Part shown: piece after piece, positions 10,923 to 23,015 of the stretch
How positions within the stretch are numbered: the stretch's first letter is position 1
Layout of the letters: every line of letters starts with the position of its first letter
Origin: Magicicada septendecula
Lineage: Eukaryota > Arthropoda > Insecta > Hemiptera > Cicadidae
Length of the DNA stretch: 64,000 bases
Assembly (NCBI GenBank): GCA_034769895.1
Contig: CM068368.1
Coordinates: forward strand, 336,683,076 to 336,747,075
Direction: 5' to 3'
Notes under the pieces: generated by a model
Databases searched by the model: none
Told to the model about the DNA's origin: nothing
The model's input: only the letters and a program-made list of their open reading frames with translations
Translations under genes and position numbers: made by a program

Positions 10923-13900
10923 TGTTTGTTTTTATGGCCACTATGTATTTTAATATAAGAAAAGCCATGTGGTACCACTAGTAGTACCAGAATATCTTAG
11001 TTGCATGAAATTCTTAATTATTATTATTTTTTTATTTTTGTAACACATCAAATTTTTAACTTATTATAATGTGTATGAAATAGTATTTTTCAAAAATTAC
11101 TGGAACTTTCAGACACATACATATGCTGTCACACTTCTTTGTGGTAACTCTTGCATGCTTCTGTCAGTTTGATATGTTACTGTAAAAGTACAAAAAAAGT
11201 AAATATTGGGTTTAATCAGTATACCATAAGATTTACAGAATATCATAGTAAAAATCAGAAGTACCTCATAAAATATTTACATTTTTAACTTTTAACAATA
11301 GATGCAGGTAAATGTCAAGATTTACCAATTACATATGGTATAAGGTAGAATAACCTGTTTTATTTTCATTTTTCCTGTTTTACAATTCTACTTTCTGTTC
11401 ACAAATAATGTTATTACCTGTGAACAGATGAATTCAATTTTACACTCTAAAAAAACTCATCATTGCTTGTTAAAACAACTTTTATTTAAATGCATACAAT
11501 GAGTTTAACTAACACTGTGATTTAAATAATACTGTAAAAGATTCAAAAGAATTTATTTTAATGCCCAAAAAAGTGTTATCAAAAGTAACAGTCAATTTAA
11601 TGTAAACCCTACAATTAACTAATACTAAAATAATTTTTACAGTAATGACAATTACTGAATTTAAAAAAATATAAAAGAGGTATTTGCTAAATAAATTTAC
11701 TTGTTGCAACAAGGCTGACAGTTATGACGATTGGAATCATACAACAAAAGGAGTCCTTACACAAGAAATTCTTCATTGTACAGTGTATCATTCAATGATA
11801 ATTTTTTGAATCATTCCTGCCCTACATCATTTCTACATAATGCTAGAAACCTGACGATAGAAATTGAACAGTGGTTTAGAGATGTGCAGTGTACAAACAC
11901 CTCGTTGTGATGCTAACAAAATTTTTATTTATTTCGCACATGTGCACAACAGTCTTGTGGAGTGTTCATAGTGTGAACATCAGCTGCAACAAGACTGGTG
12001 AGAACAATGGAAGCATGTGTGTGATAGAAAGGGAGATAATATGGAAGAGAGACAGTGAACTCTTATAGCGTCGCTTCCCCTCTCTCCTGTCTAGATAACT
12101 TAGCTGTACTTGTAAGTGGGGGTAATTCATGCATTGGAACGACTGTCGGGCCTATAATTTACTAACCATCCTGTGAATTCACCTCTTCTTTTCCACTTTA
12201 TTGAATGTAGATAAAATTTTCATTATATAATGTGAAATGGTTCCTGATGTACAAGAATTTGTTAAATGACTGTGTTAGATGATAAAATTCATCATCTCCA
12301 ATATTCATGACAACATCTATCACTGATTTTGTATCTACATTTGCCTGATCTAATTTGAAACTTTTATTTACATGTTCTGTTCCAAGTAAAAATTTTGGTA
12401 CTTTTTAGAAACAACAGCTTTCATTTTTTCCACTGGGTTTTCAAGTCCTTCTCTGGTTCTCTTTCAAAAAGTTTGCTTCTTACTGACAATCCTGCTGCTA
12501 CTGTAACTCACTATGATGTTCAGCTCAAGAACACACTGAAACTGAGCCACTGTGATACACAACAAAGAAACAGTGTGACTTATAAAAATGTGGAAACCTG
12601 GAAACCAAAGTCAACAAGGTTAAGGAAGTTAGTAATTCCAACTTTTTATCACATACAATCAGTAAATTCTGACATTTTTGTGAATTTGTTGATAAATGTT
12701 TGAAATGTAAATATTTTATGAGATACTTCCTCATACCCTAAGGTTCATCATTTTTCACACTTTTACAATAACAAATATCCATAATTATCATAACTGGAAT
12801 AGAGTCTTCCTGTGAATTTAAATATATTGTTTTATCTTATTTAAACAAAATAATTTTCAGAAATGTCAATGAAAACTCAATGTTAGTTATGTTTGAGCCA
12901 TATCAACAGTGTTGTCAAGCACTCAAACCTTAAATGATAAGCATTATCAGTGCACAGTGATAACAAATTAATATAATCCCTGCCTTTACAGCTATTGTAA
13001 CGCAGTTCATAATCAAAGTGATGGATACCACAATAAAATTTATTTGTACCTCTGCATGAACGTCCATTGTTACAAATATAAAATAAAGTATTTTTCTGCG
13101 AACTCAAGAAAATTGTATTCTTTAAAAATGTTTTTAAATATAAAATATAATGTTCTGGACAAGAAATCTGTGTGTGAGTGTTGACATTAAGCTTGGTATA
13201 CGTATTTTCTTCACTCACAGAAGGATTGTTCATACTGCCTTTGAGCAATACCTCCTACGAGAAGAGAATAGGAGAGGGAGAGGGATATTTTACCTCACTT
13301 TTTGAGGTTTTCATATAAGTAAGAGTGGATGTGTAATCAGTAGTAAAGTACTGTATGAATTAATACAAGGCAAGAGTTTATAGGACTGGATGCATGTTAA
13401 ATTAAGGATATAATGAAATATATCAAAGTATCATTCACAGAGTTTGGGGTAATAAGACATTCAATTTTAGTATTAATACAAGTTTTTATAATTTTTTGTA
13501 ACAGTAACTGGAAAGAGATAAATGGGAAATAAAGTGTAACAAGCAAAACACACACACACACACACACGCATGTTACTAACTAAAAATGTGCCTGTATTCC
13601 AGGTCTATAAACATGACAGTGATCAAATAGCATTTCCTATAAGATTAAACCAACTTAAAAAAAAAACTATCCTTAAAAAATTTATTGTCACTCACTTGAA
13701 TTCAGTGGTGACAATCCTAGATATTGGAATCTGTCGCAATGTTCAGAAAATTAGCTACTCCTATACTAGCTTGTTTGGTTTGTAGATTTTTTGATAGATT
13801 AAACATTTGGATTTATATTCAAAATGTAAATCTTATTTGCAGAAAATTTGCAAGGTTATTTTGTCAGGTAAAACTGAAAGTGTGATTAATTATTTAAAAC

Positions 13901-13943
13901 ATTGTGGGTTTGAAATTTTTATTATTGTAATATAATTGTACAT
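10923..13943. other. AT-rich spacer with microsatellite
   Basis: Three kilobases without recognisable genes or transposon ends. An (AC)n microsatellite lies at 13548-13567. Open frames of about 100-120 codons at 12395-12703 and 12883-13248 show no family motif, and their composition follows the local base content. Confidence 0.5.
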
Positions 13944-14280
13944 CGGATTCTAAGAACAATTTTTAGAAAAATACAAGAAAATGGAATATGGCACAGGTGC
14001 TATAATTATGAATGATACCATCTTCACAAAGAGCCAGACATTGTCAGGATAATCAAAATATACAGGCTAAGGTGGGTTGGATACATAGAATGGAGGAAGG
14101 ACAGCCTACAAAACATATCTTTTACCAGAAACTAATGGGTAGTAGAGCAAAGGGAAGACCTTGAAGTAGATTCAAAGATCAAATACAGGAGGATCTCAGA
14201 AACCTGAATGTAAGAAATGGAGAATGGAGTCAACTCTTGGAGCAAACCAAGACCCACCAAGGGTTGTAGAGTCATAGCTC
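13944..14280 (+). pseudogene. LINE (non-LTR retrotransposon) C-terminal ORF2 tail
   Basis: Starting at an RILRTIF block, the frame passes EPDIVRIIKIYRLRWVGYI and continues, with a stop and shifts, through GRP and DLRNL-like blocks to KTHQGL or PTKGC near 14265. This is the conserved region downstream of the reverse transcriptase in many arthropod non-LTR elements (the IK-x-RLRW-x-GH motif and the terminal K-x-H-x-GL). The copy is strongly 5'-truncated, as is usual for LINE insertions, and carries at least one in-frame stop. The clade (Jockey, I or R1-like) cannot be decided from this fragment. Confidence 0.7.
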
Positions 14281-14836
14281 ATGATGAATATAATTGTACT
14301 TAATCACTACACTCATTTTGTTAATATTCCTGTTATCTCAAATGTTTTATTGGTGAAGGAAAAATTTTATAAGCAATGTAAGGAAATATTATACTTTATA
14401 ATATTTTATAATGTAAAACTATTGTAAGGCTCTCTGACTTTCATCTGTATATGACTATATTAACTTAATCACTTCTTCTTCAGCTACCCATGCGTATTCT
14501 GCAATCTGTTTTTCTTTGATACTGGATCTCAAAATATTTGTATACTGTTATTTAACATCTGTGTATTATAGTTTTGTTGACAAAAGGTGATACGTCTGGG
14601 GCCCCAAAGTATTCCTTGCGCGAATAATAGGACTGCAATAAACGTGACCCTCGATAAGTCTTGGGGAACAGTTTTACAGCCTCTTCTCCTACCTGCAAGT
14701 TTTGTCGTACACTCATCATTTTGGAAACGGAAGAAGTAGTTCCTTATAACTGAGCCGATACGGCTGAAATAGTAATTGTTCAGGTCACATACACATACAG
14801 GTTCTTTTGCTGTTTACAAATGCACAAACTTAATAC

Positions 14837-14889
<53 letters not shown>

Positions 14890-14960
14890 TGCCCACTACT
14901 TCTCTCATGTCTACCTTCAACTACCCTCCTACCAACACCAATACCCATGTAAAGAAAAAC
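14281..14960. other. Spacer with (TC)n microsatellite
   Basis: No coding sequence is seen. A (TC)n tract runs from about 14840 to 14882. Confidence 0.6.
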
Positions 14961-15226
14961 ATTTATTTCATTCTTGGATTTTGTTGTCCATGAGGTGTCT
15001 GTTGATTAACAAAATATGTCACTACCGGACTCGGGACACAAAGTTTTTTATTGGTAAAATGTAAAAGTTTTACCTTATAGCCTGAACCAGTTTTCGTTTC
15101 TTATAAGCTTCGTCATTTTACCTGCCTCTGATGAAGCTTATAATAAGCGAAACCTGGTTCAGGCTGTAAGGTAAAACTTTTACATTTTACCAATAAAATC
15201 TTTGTGTTCTGAGTTGATAGTGATAT
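14961..15226. repeat. Inverted-repeat element, copy A
   Basis: Arms at about 15019-15115 and 15129-15226 are imperfect reverse complements around a short spacer. The right arm reads TGATGAAGCTTATAA followed by a CGAAACCTGGTTCAGGC-like block. A conserved lead-in (CATTCTTGGATTTTGTTG, near 14970) also occurs, in the opposite orientation, beside the related palindrome at 21677. The TGATGAAG...GAAAC pattern resembles 3' ends of Penelope-like elements, which would make this another head-to-head tail pair, but that is inference. Confidence 0.65.
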
Positions 15227-15359
15227 ACTTATATTCATTTATTTCAATTGTGACCCCGTTTGCTTGTTTGCTGGTTTCCAATACATAGTCGACGTATGTT
15301 GCTTCGAACACTCACAAACAGGTAAATGGGAGGTTCCGTTTGTCTATACTGTACATTTA

Positions 15360-15540
15360 TAATACTAGGCGTACAAAAATATTGCTGGTACGCAAGGAAC
15401 AACCAGTACACGAGTATTTCAAATACTAGGGGTATCACCAATACTCAAAATACTAAGCGTATCAGAGGAACAGTAGTATTTTAGGAACAGGTAGTATCAA
15501 GCGTATTTCGAGTAGGAACTAGTACACAGCCACTTTTTCG
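15360..15540. repeat. Irregular GTAT/ATAC-rich subterminal-type repeats
   Basis: Short degenerate motifs such as ATACTAGG-x-GTA, GAGTATTT and TAGTATCAAG recur on both strands over about 180 bases. Such stretches are common just inside the ends of hAT elements. A possible matching terminus lies at about 16828, but no target-site duplication links the two. Confidence 0.3.
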
Positions 15541-15694
15541 TCCTGAATACTTCATTCTGCGCAAAGAGACGAAGCTGTTTTTAATAAAGGAAAAAATTCA
15601 TCCTGATGTTACATTTATTCTCGTGTGATATGCAGATATATAATACAGATTATATGCTAATAAATTATATATTATACTAGTCACCAACTTGTAA

Positions 15695-15780
15695 CTAAAA
15701 CCGGTTCAGGTTGTAAGGTAAAACTTTGTTTTTACTCATAAAAAACTTTGTGTTCCGAGTCGTTACTGAAATAGTTGTAT
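15695..15780 (+). repeat. Inverted-repeat family, partial copy
   Basis: One arm only, related to the right arm of copy A (GGTTCAGGTTGTAAGGTAAA, then AAAAAACTTTGTGTTCCGAGT). It shows that the family is dispersed and not a single local palindrome. Confidence 0.6.
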
Positions 15781-16567
15781 TTAATTATATTGTGTTATAA
15801 CCTATAGAGTGGCTGATGTTGAAAGGCTATATTATACTTTTTATTAATGGGATTTTAACTTAATGGGATTTCGTTCCTTAAATATCTGAAAGAAGAACAC
15901 GAACACGATTATCATCAAGGAAAGTGCAACAGCTGATATTTTGGAATGCGAATATAAAATAGCGTTTGAGTAACTGAAATCCCAGTATTTTAAAAACAAT
16001 TCAATTGTTTAATTTTATTTATAATGTGTTAAGTGAAGCAGATTGTAATGTAAATAGGTGTGACATTTCATAACTTGTATATTCTGTGTATATTAGTGAA
16101 TGAATCTGAAGATTATCCAGGTATGTAATGCATTTAATTTACTTTTGTTGTTGCTTATTATTTATAAGTTTTTATTTATTTATTTATATTTATTTTATTA
16201 CAGTTGTTTTTATTATTTTTATTTGTAAAATTTTGTTTATTCTCATTCACTCTTGTGGCTTACTGTTATGTTTTTATTATATGTTTCTGATGTTTTATCA
16301 CATTATTTGTTGTGGTATTACATGTACTCTAAATTATTTCATTGCCCCGAGTTTCGCAACTGATTTGTCTAAAGTCTAACCAATGTTAGTTTTACTCCTA
16401 GTGAAAACTTAAATTGGTATTCCCAAAGGGAGATGGGCCTATAAATTCTCTTGTTTCTTATTTTCTTTTAAACAGTAATAGTTTAATAAAGTCACAGTGT
16501 AAAGTAACACTGTTAATACTTTTAGTTTCAATTTATTTCTTATAACAAATTATATAGTATAGGTTAT

Positions 16568-16675
16568 ATAATATCTTCAAATAAATACACTGCAAATAGG
16601 TTTATTAATATATTAATAGGTTTATCTAGGTGAAAATAAACTTGTACTTGCAGTATATTTATTTGAAGATATTAC
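16568..16675. repeat. 30-bp inverted repeat around AT-rich spacer
   Basis: AATATCTTCAAATAAATACA at about 16570 is mirrored at 16646-16675 with one or two mismatches. The size suits a tiny foldback element or a MITE remnant. No target duplication was identified. Confidence 0.5.
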
Positions 16676-16757
16676 ATTGGAGACCTGCAGGAAACTCAAA
16701 ACGAGTTACTTACAAAGGATAATATAGATTATGTATATATAGTATATAATAACAGGT

Positions 16758-16828
16758 ATTTGTACCTGTTACTTTTTGGAACGGTATTTTCATACCTATT
16801 ATTTTAAAATAACAGTTTAGCCCACATC
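16758..16828 (-). mobile_element. Possible hAT-type terminus
   Basis: Read on the minus strand from 16828, the sequence CTAGATGTGGGCTAAACTG followed by paired AACAGGTA/TACCTGTT motifs resembles hAT terminal and subterminal structure. Its partner end was not found, so this is a weak call. Confidence 0.25.
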
Positions 16829-17760
16829 TAGTTTGTAATGGCTCAGTACTAGAACTGTTTCTTACAACAGTGGCTGTGGGCAGATGTGTCAGGTATAGAG
16901 GAGGTTGTAAAATACCCTACTTGGGATTACTTTAATTGCACCCAATTGCTCACTGGAGATATTTTTTCTAGTTCCACACTATCAATTTTACCCATTTTGT
17001 TTCCTGCATATGTGTTTTTAACTATTCTGCCCATTTATATGAACACAGTAAAATCAACACCTGTATTTTCCCCAAACATTTTACATGGGAAACTAACATA
17101 CCTGACAGATACTTCTGAATATCTATGGTAGTTACATTATGCATCTATGCCTTCCACTTAATTAATTTTCTTATGGCTTTGTCATTACATAATTTATTTT
17201 ACCTACTTTTTTATTGTAATGTTACTAATTATTTTTCTTTAAATAGGTATAAAAATCATTATAAACAATTCAGAATATAAACAATTTTCAGTTTCACTCC
17301 AATATAGTTTTAACAAGGCACTTTAAATCAAGTCTATTCAATATAGACCTATTTTTTAATAATACTGTACTTAATTTAATCTGATATTTATTTACTACAT
17401 GATTTTTGTCTCTATGTTCCTATTTAAACATTTTTTTTGTTTTTTGTCACCAGGAAAAGTGGAAACTCTACATATAGTGTAATATGATCTGCACATTTTA
17501 AGACAGATGTTTCCTAATAGATCCAGCTGGTAGCTGTAAAACAGTATTTAGAAGGTATGGAACCACCTTTATTTAATTTTTCTAATCATTTGCAAAATAG
17601 GTAAAAAGGCACATCTTGTATTATAATAAATGCAGAATAACAAACTACTTCTGCAGCATCATCATCAAAAAATGCAAGTATACTGCATTACATATAGGCC
17701 TAAAAGTAAATTCCTGTTGTTGGTGTTTACTGTAGTTCTTTCTTTGAGGCTTAGGTTATG
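16829..17760. other. AT-rich spacer, no gene seen
   Basis: About 0.9 kb with stops in all frames and no recognisable similarity. The 81-codon frame at 16886-17131 shows no family motif. Confidence 0.5.
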
Positions 17761-17761
17761 T

Positions 17762-19090
17762 TTAAAACCCTCGCAGCTCACCGTGGGGTCTAGTAGACCC
17801 CAGCTGACTTTTGTTTTTGAAATTCTCTCTTACTAACTATAATGTACAGTAGAGAATTTTTGTATTCCATGAAAGTATTATTCTCATCCCAGCTACAACC
17901 AATTTTTAGTGACTTGACCTTCAGCAGTTGTGTAGTGAGTGTTTGAAGTCTGTTTGGGGTTCTCTGGACCCCACTGTGAGGTTCGCGTATACTTTTTGTA
18001 CGGTGCAGAATCTGTTCTAAGTACTGTTTTTATAGACATTTACACTTTTTTTTAGTATTTCATCTAGAAAAGTATATAGAAATAGTCAGTTTTGATATGG
18101 CTATGTGTTATTTAACTAAAGATAATATACGTATGGACATTTTGAAAGGCGAATCTGAAAACAATTTTGGTGGTGACAGCTCTAATGATGATCCCGATTT
18201 CATTGAAACACAAGAGCCTTCAGATTCAGAAGAAAGTAAATGTATTGAAGAAAACATTACACCCACTTTTTCTGAAGATTGTCTGGTGGCAGGTTCTTAT
18301 ATGCTTCTTATTGGAAAATCTGACTACAAATGGCATATCATGGATCCTCCAAGGAGTGGAAAAACAAGAGCTGAAGATATTGTGGCCCACTTACCTTGTT
18401 CAAAAGGTGTGGCACGCAATGTAAAAAAACACCAAAGGACATCTGGGAATTGCTTTTTGATGAAAATATTATTTCATAAATTACTAAACAAACAAATGAA
18501 GGAATACAGCACAATATTTCCACAGTAATCCATTGACAGAGTCACTATAACAGTAGGGATTCTTCTGAAATAAGAGCCTTTTTGACACTTCTTTATTTCT
18601 GCAGTGTAAAAGACGATCTTCATGTTATCCTAGAAAAACTATGATCAGTAAAATTTGTAAGCTCATTGTATAGATCTAGTACGACTCAAAGAAGATTCGA
18701 GTGTTTGTCAAGTTCATTCCGATTTGAGTACGGATGTGTACTCAGTGCATTAATTACAGAAATATGTTTATTTACAGTACTGAGATATTTTAATATTTTT
18801 TGTAGTATACATTTAAACAAAAAAAGAGTTTTAGATCATAATTACATAATTTTGTGTAATTTCTTTCAAAATAAAAACATGCAAACTTTTTTTAGAAAAA
18901 TTTGTGTTAATTTTTGTAAGTGGTTGCTGAAGGTAAGATTTTCCTCAAGAACAGTCAGGGAAGTGATTTAATTGTTGACACAAGTGATTTAATCTCTAGT
19001 TGTAAAAAATAGATAATTAACATTTTCTAATGTCAAATTATATTTTTAATTTTTGAGGTCCAGAGAACCCCAGCGTGAGGTGCGAAGGTA
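17762..19090 (+). mobile_element. Second piggyBac-family element, internally deleted
   Basis: The left end begins after a TTAA at 17762-17765 with ACCCTCGCAGCTCACCGTGG, followed by the 17-base palindrome GGGGTCTAGTAGACCCC at 17785-17801. The right end (19057-19090), read in reverse, gives ACCTTCGCACCTCACGCTGG and then GGGTTCTCTGGACC, an imperfect match. A related block at 17955-17990 in right-end orientation may be the internal inverted repeat that piggyBac elements carry. TTAA is no longer recognisable on the right. Between the ends lies only the first half of a transposase. Confidence 0.65.
18097..18960 (+). pseudogene. piggyBac transposase N-terminal half, frameshifted
   Basis: An open frame of 143 codons starts at ATG 18097 and shows the acidic Ser/Asp/Glu-rich N terminus (residues 20-60), then the KTRAEDIVAHLPCSKGVARN block (about residues 88-107) typical of the first DNA-binding/dimerisation domain. 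After 18440 the similarity moves to other frames: WELLFDENIIS and ITKQTN, then EIRAFLTLLYFCSVK near 18570, RRFECLSSSFRFEY near 18690 and FFRKICVNFCK near 18890. The catalytic DDD domain and Cys-rich tail are absent because of the internal deletion. Confidence 0.75.
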
Positions 19091-20340
19091 TAAAATACAA
19101 GGGTGAGGGTGAGGATTAATATAACCCTTTAGCTAGGTTTAAAGTACTGTAGTTCTGTATAGTATTATTCAATAGACTATATTTTTCTTTGAATTTTCAG
19201 TACACTACCTTCTTTATAAATATAATTTTTATTAATTTCAGTTTCCTGCGTCAATCTGTTATCTGAATCAATCAGATGTAAATATGGTATCTGTAAAAAG
19301 TACATGCCTTTATACTATCAAAACAGTCATATACATTAGTGTTGTATGGTCCAGCTAAAATTGTGAAGCTAAGCACACACAAGTTATTTCCACCGTACAG
19401 AAGTACATTTTGCCACTGTAAAACATTAAAAATAATTTCTGATACATATCAGAATTCTAATAAACATCCAGACATGATTGCGTTTGGTTAATACTTTTTT
19501 TAATATACACAAATGCAGTGGGTGAACTTTCAAAGTATATGTTATCAATGTTTTAATTTGGTAACAAAAAATTTATTCATGAATTAATGAGTTACCTATA
19601 AAATTCTAAGCAAAAACTTGTTGACTGTCTGTGTGAGAAGTATGTTGGCTCAATGCCACTTATCTCCAACAAGAAGCTTGATTTTTTGCACTCTGGTCAG
19701 ATTAGATATATCAGATATATTTATTAAGATTCCCAAACCTGTAACAGCTTTACTGGCATGCAGTAAATAAATGAGAAAGCAGACACAATCAGAAAAAACG
19801 GTCGCAATTAATAATTAACTTTTCATTTTGGTTTCTTCTTCTGCAACAATTATCTCTAAGGATATTCATTTGGAAGGACTTAATTGTGTTTTTTAATTAC
19901 TATACTGATACAGTCTGCTTTGTTACTGTATATCACAATTTGTGTCAGAAATATATGTTCTTTTATACAAAAGTGTTCCAGTAGTTAAGTTGCAGCTGTT
20001 GTCTGGGGTGTATTTACATGGGGGGGCACTGGCCAGCCGAATTTTGTTGATCTCATAATTTTTAGGCTGTTTTATTATTTTTTCAGCTGCGTACCCTAAT
20101 ATAGTAGTATCTCTCATGTAAATAAACAAACAGGTTTAATACATACCTTTAGCATATAAGTTTGAACTCTGAAATATGGGAAAATCAATTCACTTAATAA
20201 GTATCTTGTAAGTAATGTTTCAATAACGAGTATGTTTATTCTGTTATTACTGTTTACTTCAATGGGACTGATTTCAACTACATGAAAATAGTAATGTTGA
20301 TTAGTCTTGTTTTTTCTTTTGTATCAACCCGACCTGACCT
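19091..20340. other. AT-rich spacer, no gene seen
   Basis: No coding or RNA gene signature. A short G run lies near 20021 (GGGGGGCACTGGCCAGCC) in otherwise AT-rich sequence. Confidence 0.5.
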
Positions 20341-20342
20341 CG

Positions 20343-20366
20343 GACCAAATTCTAGATACGCCACTG
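20343..20366 (-). mobile_element. Possible hAT terminus (CAGTGGCGTATCTAG)
   Basis: Read on the minus strand from 20366, CAGTGGCGTATCTAGAATTT matches the general form of hAT terminal inverted repeats. The opposite end and target duplication were not found, so the element's extent is unknown. Confidence 0.35.
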
Positions 20367-21676
20367 GCTGTTATCAGAAATGCAAGTTGTACGCTATATA
20401 GCAGTGTGCTTAAACACTGGAAAACCTAGTTTAATATGCACAAAAATCATATAAGTTGACCTGAAAAGCAGTTGTTGATTATAGGCTGTCATTTCTAATT
20501 AAAAACAAAAATTAATTTCTCCAACTTAGAAAAAAAAAAATGTAAACGTATGACCACAGATGTTTTATTTTTCTTACACATAACAAAATTTATAAGAAAT
20601 GTTTACTTATTCATACATAAATTTTTGTTTCCAGTCAGAAAGCGCCGGTCGTCACTACTTAAGTTAGATTCTTTAGAATGAATAAACGTTTCCGTTAATT
20701 GGTTTTTCTATGATAGGCCTTAATTCCAATTACACTTGAAATTAAAAAAAAAAGAAAACGCATGTGTTCTCAGTGAAGTTTCAACTGGAATATTATTTAC
20801 GTTACTGGAATACTGTAAAAGGAATTAAAATTATTCATAAAATATTAAAATTCGATTGAAATCTGTAACATTAAACAGCAGGAAATCACAGGTTTCCTAC
20901 AATGTTAATTCTACTCAGAATAATGTGGTAGTTTCCTTACCTTGTACTTAACAGATCTGTTTTCACAAATACACGATTGTATACAAACGTTTCACACAGC
21001 TTAACGTTAAATAATGCGAACATATAAGATCACTCCAGCTTGACATTCGAGTGATACTGCACCACCCCTACCCATCAGCTGTTTGTATTTGTAGCATTTC
21101 TTTTAAAGATGACAGATGTCCACGACAAATTTTAAGAGATTATACGTGTAGCTAGCGTGATTCAATACGTTGCGCATACGATTTTTAAGATTAATTTAAT
21201 TCAGATTTCGTTGAATATTGAAAGTTGTTTTCAATTCAAGTTGAATAAGAACCTGTAATATATGAAATCTGTGACGTATTAACTGTGTTGCGACTATATA
21301 GACAGTTTTGTGGTACAATCTTCTTAACATCCGTATCACAAAATTTATTCTCTGTTCATGAGCGATCCAACTGTAGGCGTACATGTAACATACTATTATC
21401 AACACAGTGCTGACGCAACAAACGTAATTTATTGTTGGCGCGAATACGAACGTTTGTTTATTTCGCGACAAACGTTATCGTAGAAGGCTGCGTAGATTAT
21501 CTACATAGGTAGTATAGTTAGCATTTCATGAGACTGCTGATTTAAAAAAAAATATAGTATTTGTCTTATATCGGAATCCGATAATGTATCGCCATGCACT
21601 AAACAGATTAAAAGTGTGTGTTTCTAATTAAAAGTGTGGTTAATCACGTCTGTGAATACTGTAGACTGAAAATAAT
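20367..21676. other. AT-rich spacer, no gene supported
   Basis: No recognisable family. A 91-codon minus-strand frame at 21196-21471 contains one hydrophobic stretch, but has no homologue I recognise and no flanking gene signals. Confidence 0.45.
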
Positions 21677-21890
21677 TAAATATCACTATTGTTTGACGAC
21701 TCGGAACACTAAGTTTTTTATAAGTAAAATCGTAAAGATTTACCTTACAGCCTAAGGTAATAAGGGTGTAAGGTAAATCTTTACGATTTTACTTATAAAA
21801 AACTATAGTGTTCCGAGTCGTCAAACAATAGTGATATTTAGTTGAGTAATGGACACGTCATGGACAACGAAATCCAAGAATGAAAATAAT
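21677..21890. repeat. Inverted-repeat element, copy B (near-perfect palindrome)
   Basis: Arms at 21677-21753 and about 21765-21842 are almost exact reverse complements (GACGACTCGGAACACT, then ACTTATAAAAAAC-type and GGTAAATCTTTACG blocks). The flank at 21843-21890 (CATGGACAACGAAATCCAAG) is the reverse complement of the lead-in of copy A near 14970, so both are one repeat family in opposite orientations. The arms are less diverged than those of copy A, suggesting a younger insertion. Confidence 0.8.
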
Positions 21891-22017
21891 TATTTGTAAT
21901 CATAACATAGATGTGTCATGGAAGGAAAAATTAAGTGCAGAAAAAGTGATCTTCATCTGCTAGTGACATTTAATTGTGGACAGTGTTACAGGTAGGTGAA
22001 TTGTAGGCCTATAAAAC

Positions 22018-22750
22018 TTTCCGAGTGACTACCTGTGCTCTGGCAGCCACAACATTTTGCAAAAACCACGTTTTTTGTGTTACGTAAACTACAGGCAAAA
22101 ACTAGGTGCGGACGCGAAAAATTTGCAACAAGTTTTTGCAAAAAAATCAATTATGGGATTCAAATAATGTAAAATGCTGTTTTTTCATTTCCTAAGTGGA
22201 ATCCACGTCAAATTTAGCTGCGTACGGGGTAAATGAGGTAGATTTTTGACGTAAATATGGTAAAATTGATGTTGTTAGGTTAACATGCAAACTAACCTAA
22301 CTACTAACCTTTTTTGCTTTTTTTGTGAAATCCACGTAAAAAACCCAACTCGAAGTAAGGCTGGGTAGCCTAAGGCATATCCCTTGCCTGTGACTATACA
22401 TGTGTCACTTTTTTCTGTAGATCACAGAAAAAGCAACCAACTCGAAGTTGGTAACCCAGGGGCCACCCCTTGTTTATTACAATACATCTCTCCCTTTCTG
22501 TGGCGGAACTCGTTTTTCCACCAATACTCAGTTTTTGTGCAGTTCACAAGATCATTGTTTTTCAATGCCCCATTGCCATAAGTAATTACCGGTATCCTTT
22601 TTTTCGCAAACTGCAAATAAAAAGTGCGAATTTTTCGCGTCCGCACCTAGTTTTGGCCTGTAGTGTACGTAGAAACACAAAAAAAATCGGTTTTTGCAAG
22701 TTTTGTGGCTGCCAGAGCATAGGTAGTCAGTTGTTGGTAGTCACTCGGAA
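22018..22750. mobile_element. MITE with terminal inverted repeats of about 110 bp
   Basis: The left end from 22018 (TCCGAGTGACTACC, then GCTCTGGCAGCCACAA, ACTACAGGCAAAAACTAGG and TGCGGACGCGAAAAAT) is mirrored at about 22628-22750 with few mismatches. The right end contains a partial duplication of its outermost 15 bases. The interior has CAACTCGAAGT repeated at about 22348 and 22439 and no transposase. This is a non-autonomous DNA transposon whose superfamily I cannot assign, because no clear target-site duplication was found. Confidence 0.8.
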
Positions 22751-22964
22751 CTATTACCGAAAAAGCAATGCGAGCAGAATACACAGACAAAATAATGACT
22801 ACTTAAAAGTAAATACTAAATATTGCTAAAAATTAAACATATCTGTGAAGCTATAAAACAGATCACCCTCTCTGCTAGCCATAACTCTGTTATAAAAAAT
22901 GTTTTAGCGCCTTACCAATTTGTGTATCCACAACTTTGTAACATAATTGATGGCATGATCTAAA

Positions 22965-23015
22965 TTTGTTGGATTTCGTTGTCCATGGCGTATCCATTAC
23001 TTAACTAAATATAAT
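22965..23015 (-). repeat. Inverted-repeat family, third lead-in fragment
   Basis: The sequence GGATTTCGTTGTCCATGGCG and the following ATCCATTACTTAACTAAATA match the flank shared by copies A and B. The palindromic part is missing. Confidence 0.6.

Noticed and set aside
21196-21471. 91-codon minus-strand frame with one hydrophobic stretch
   Set aside because: No recognised family, no neighbouring exon, promoter or repeat support; it could be chance in AT-rich DNA.
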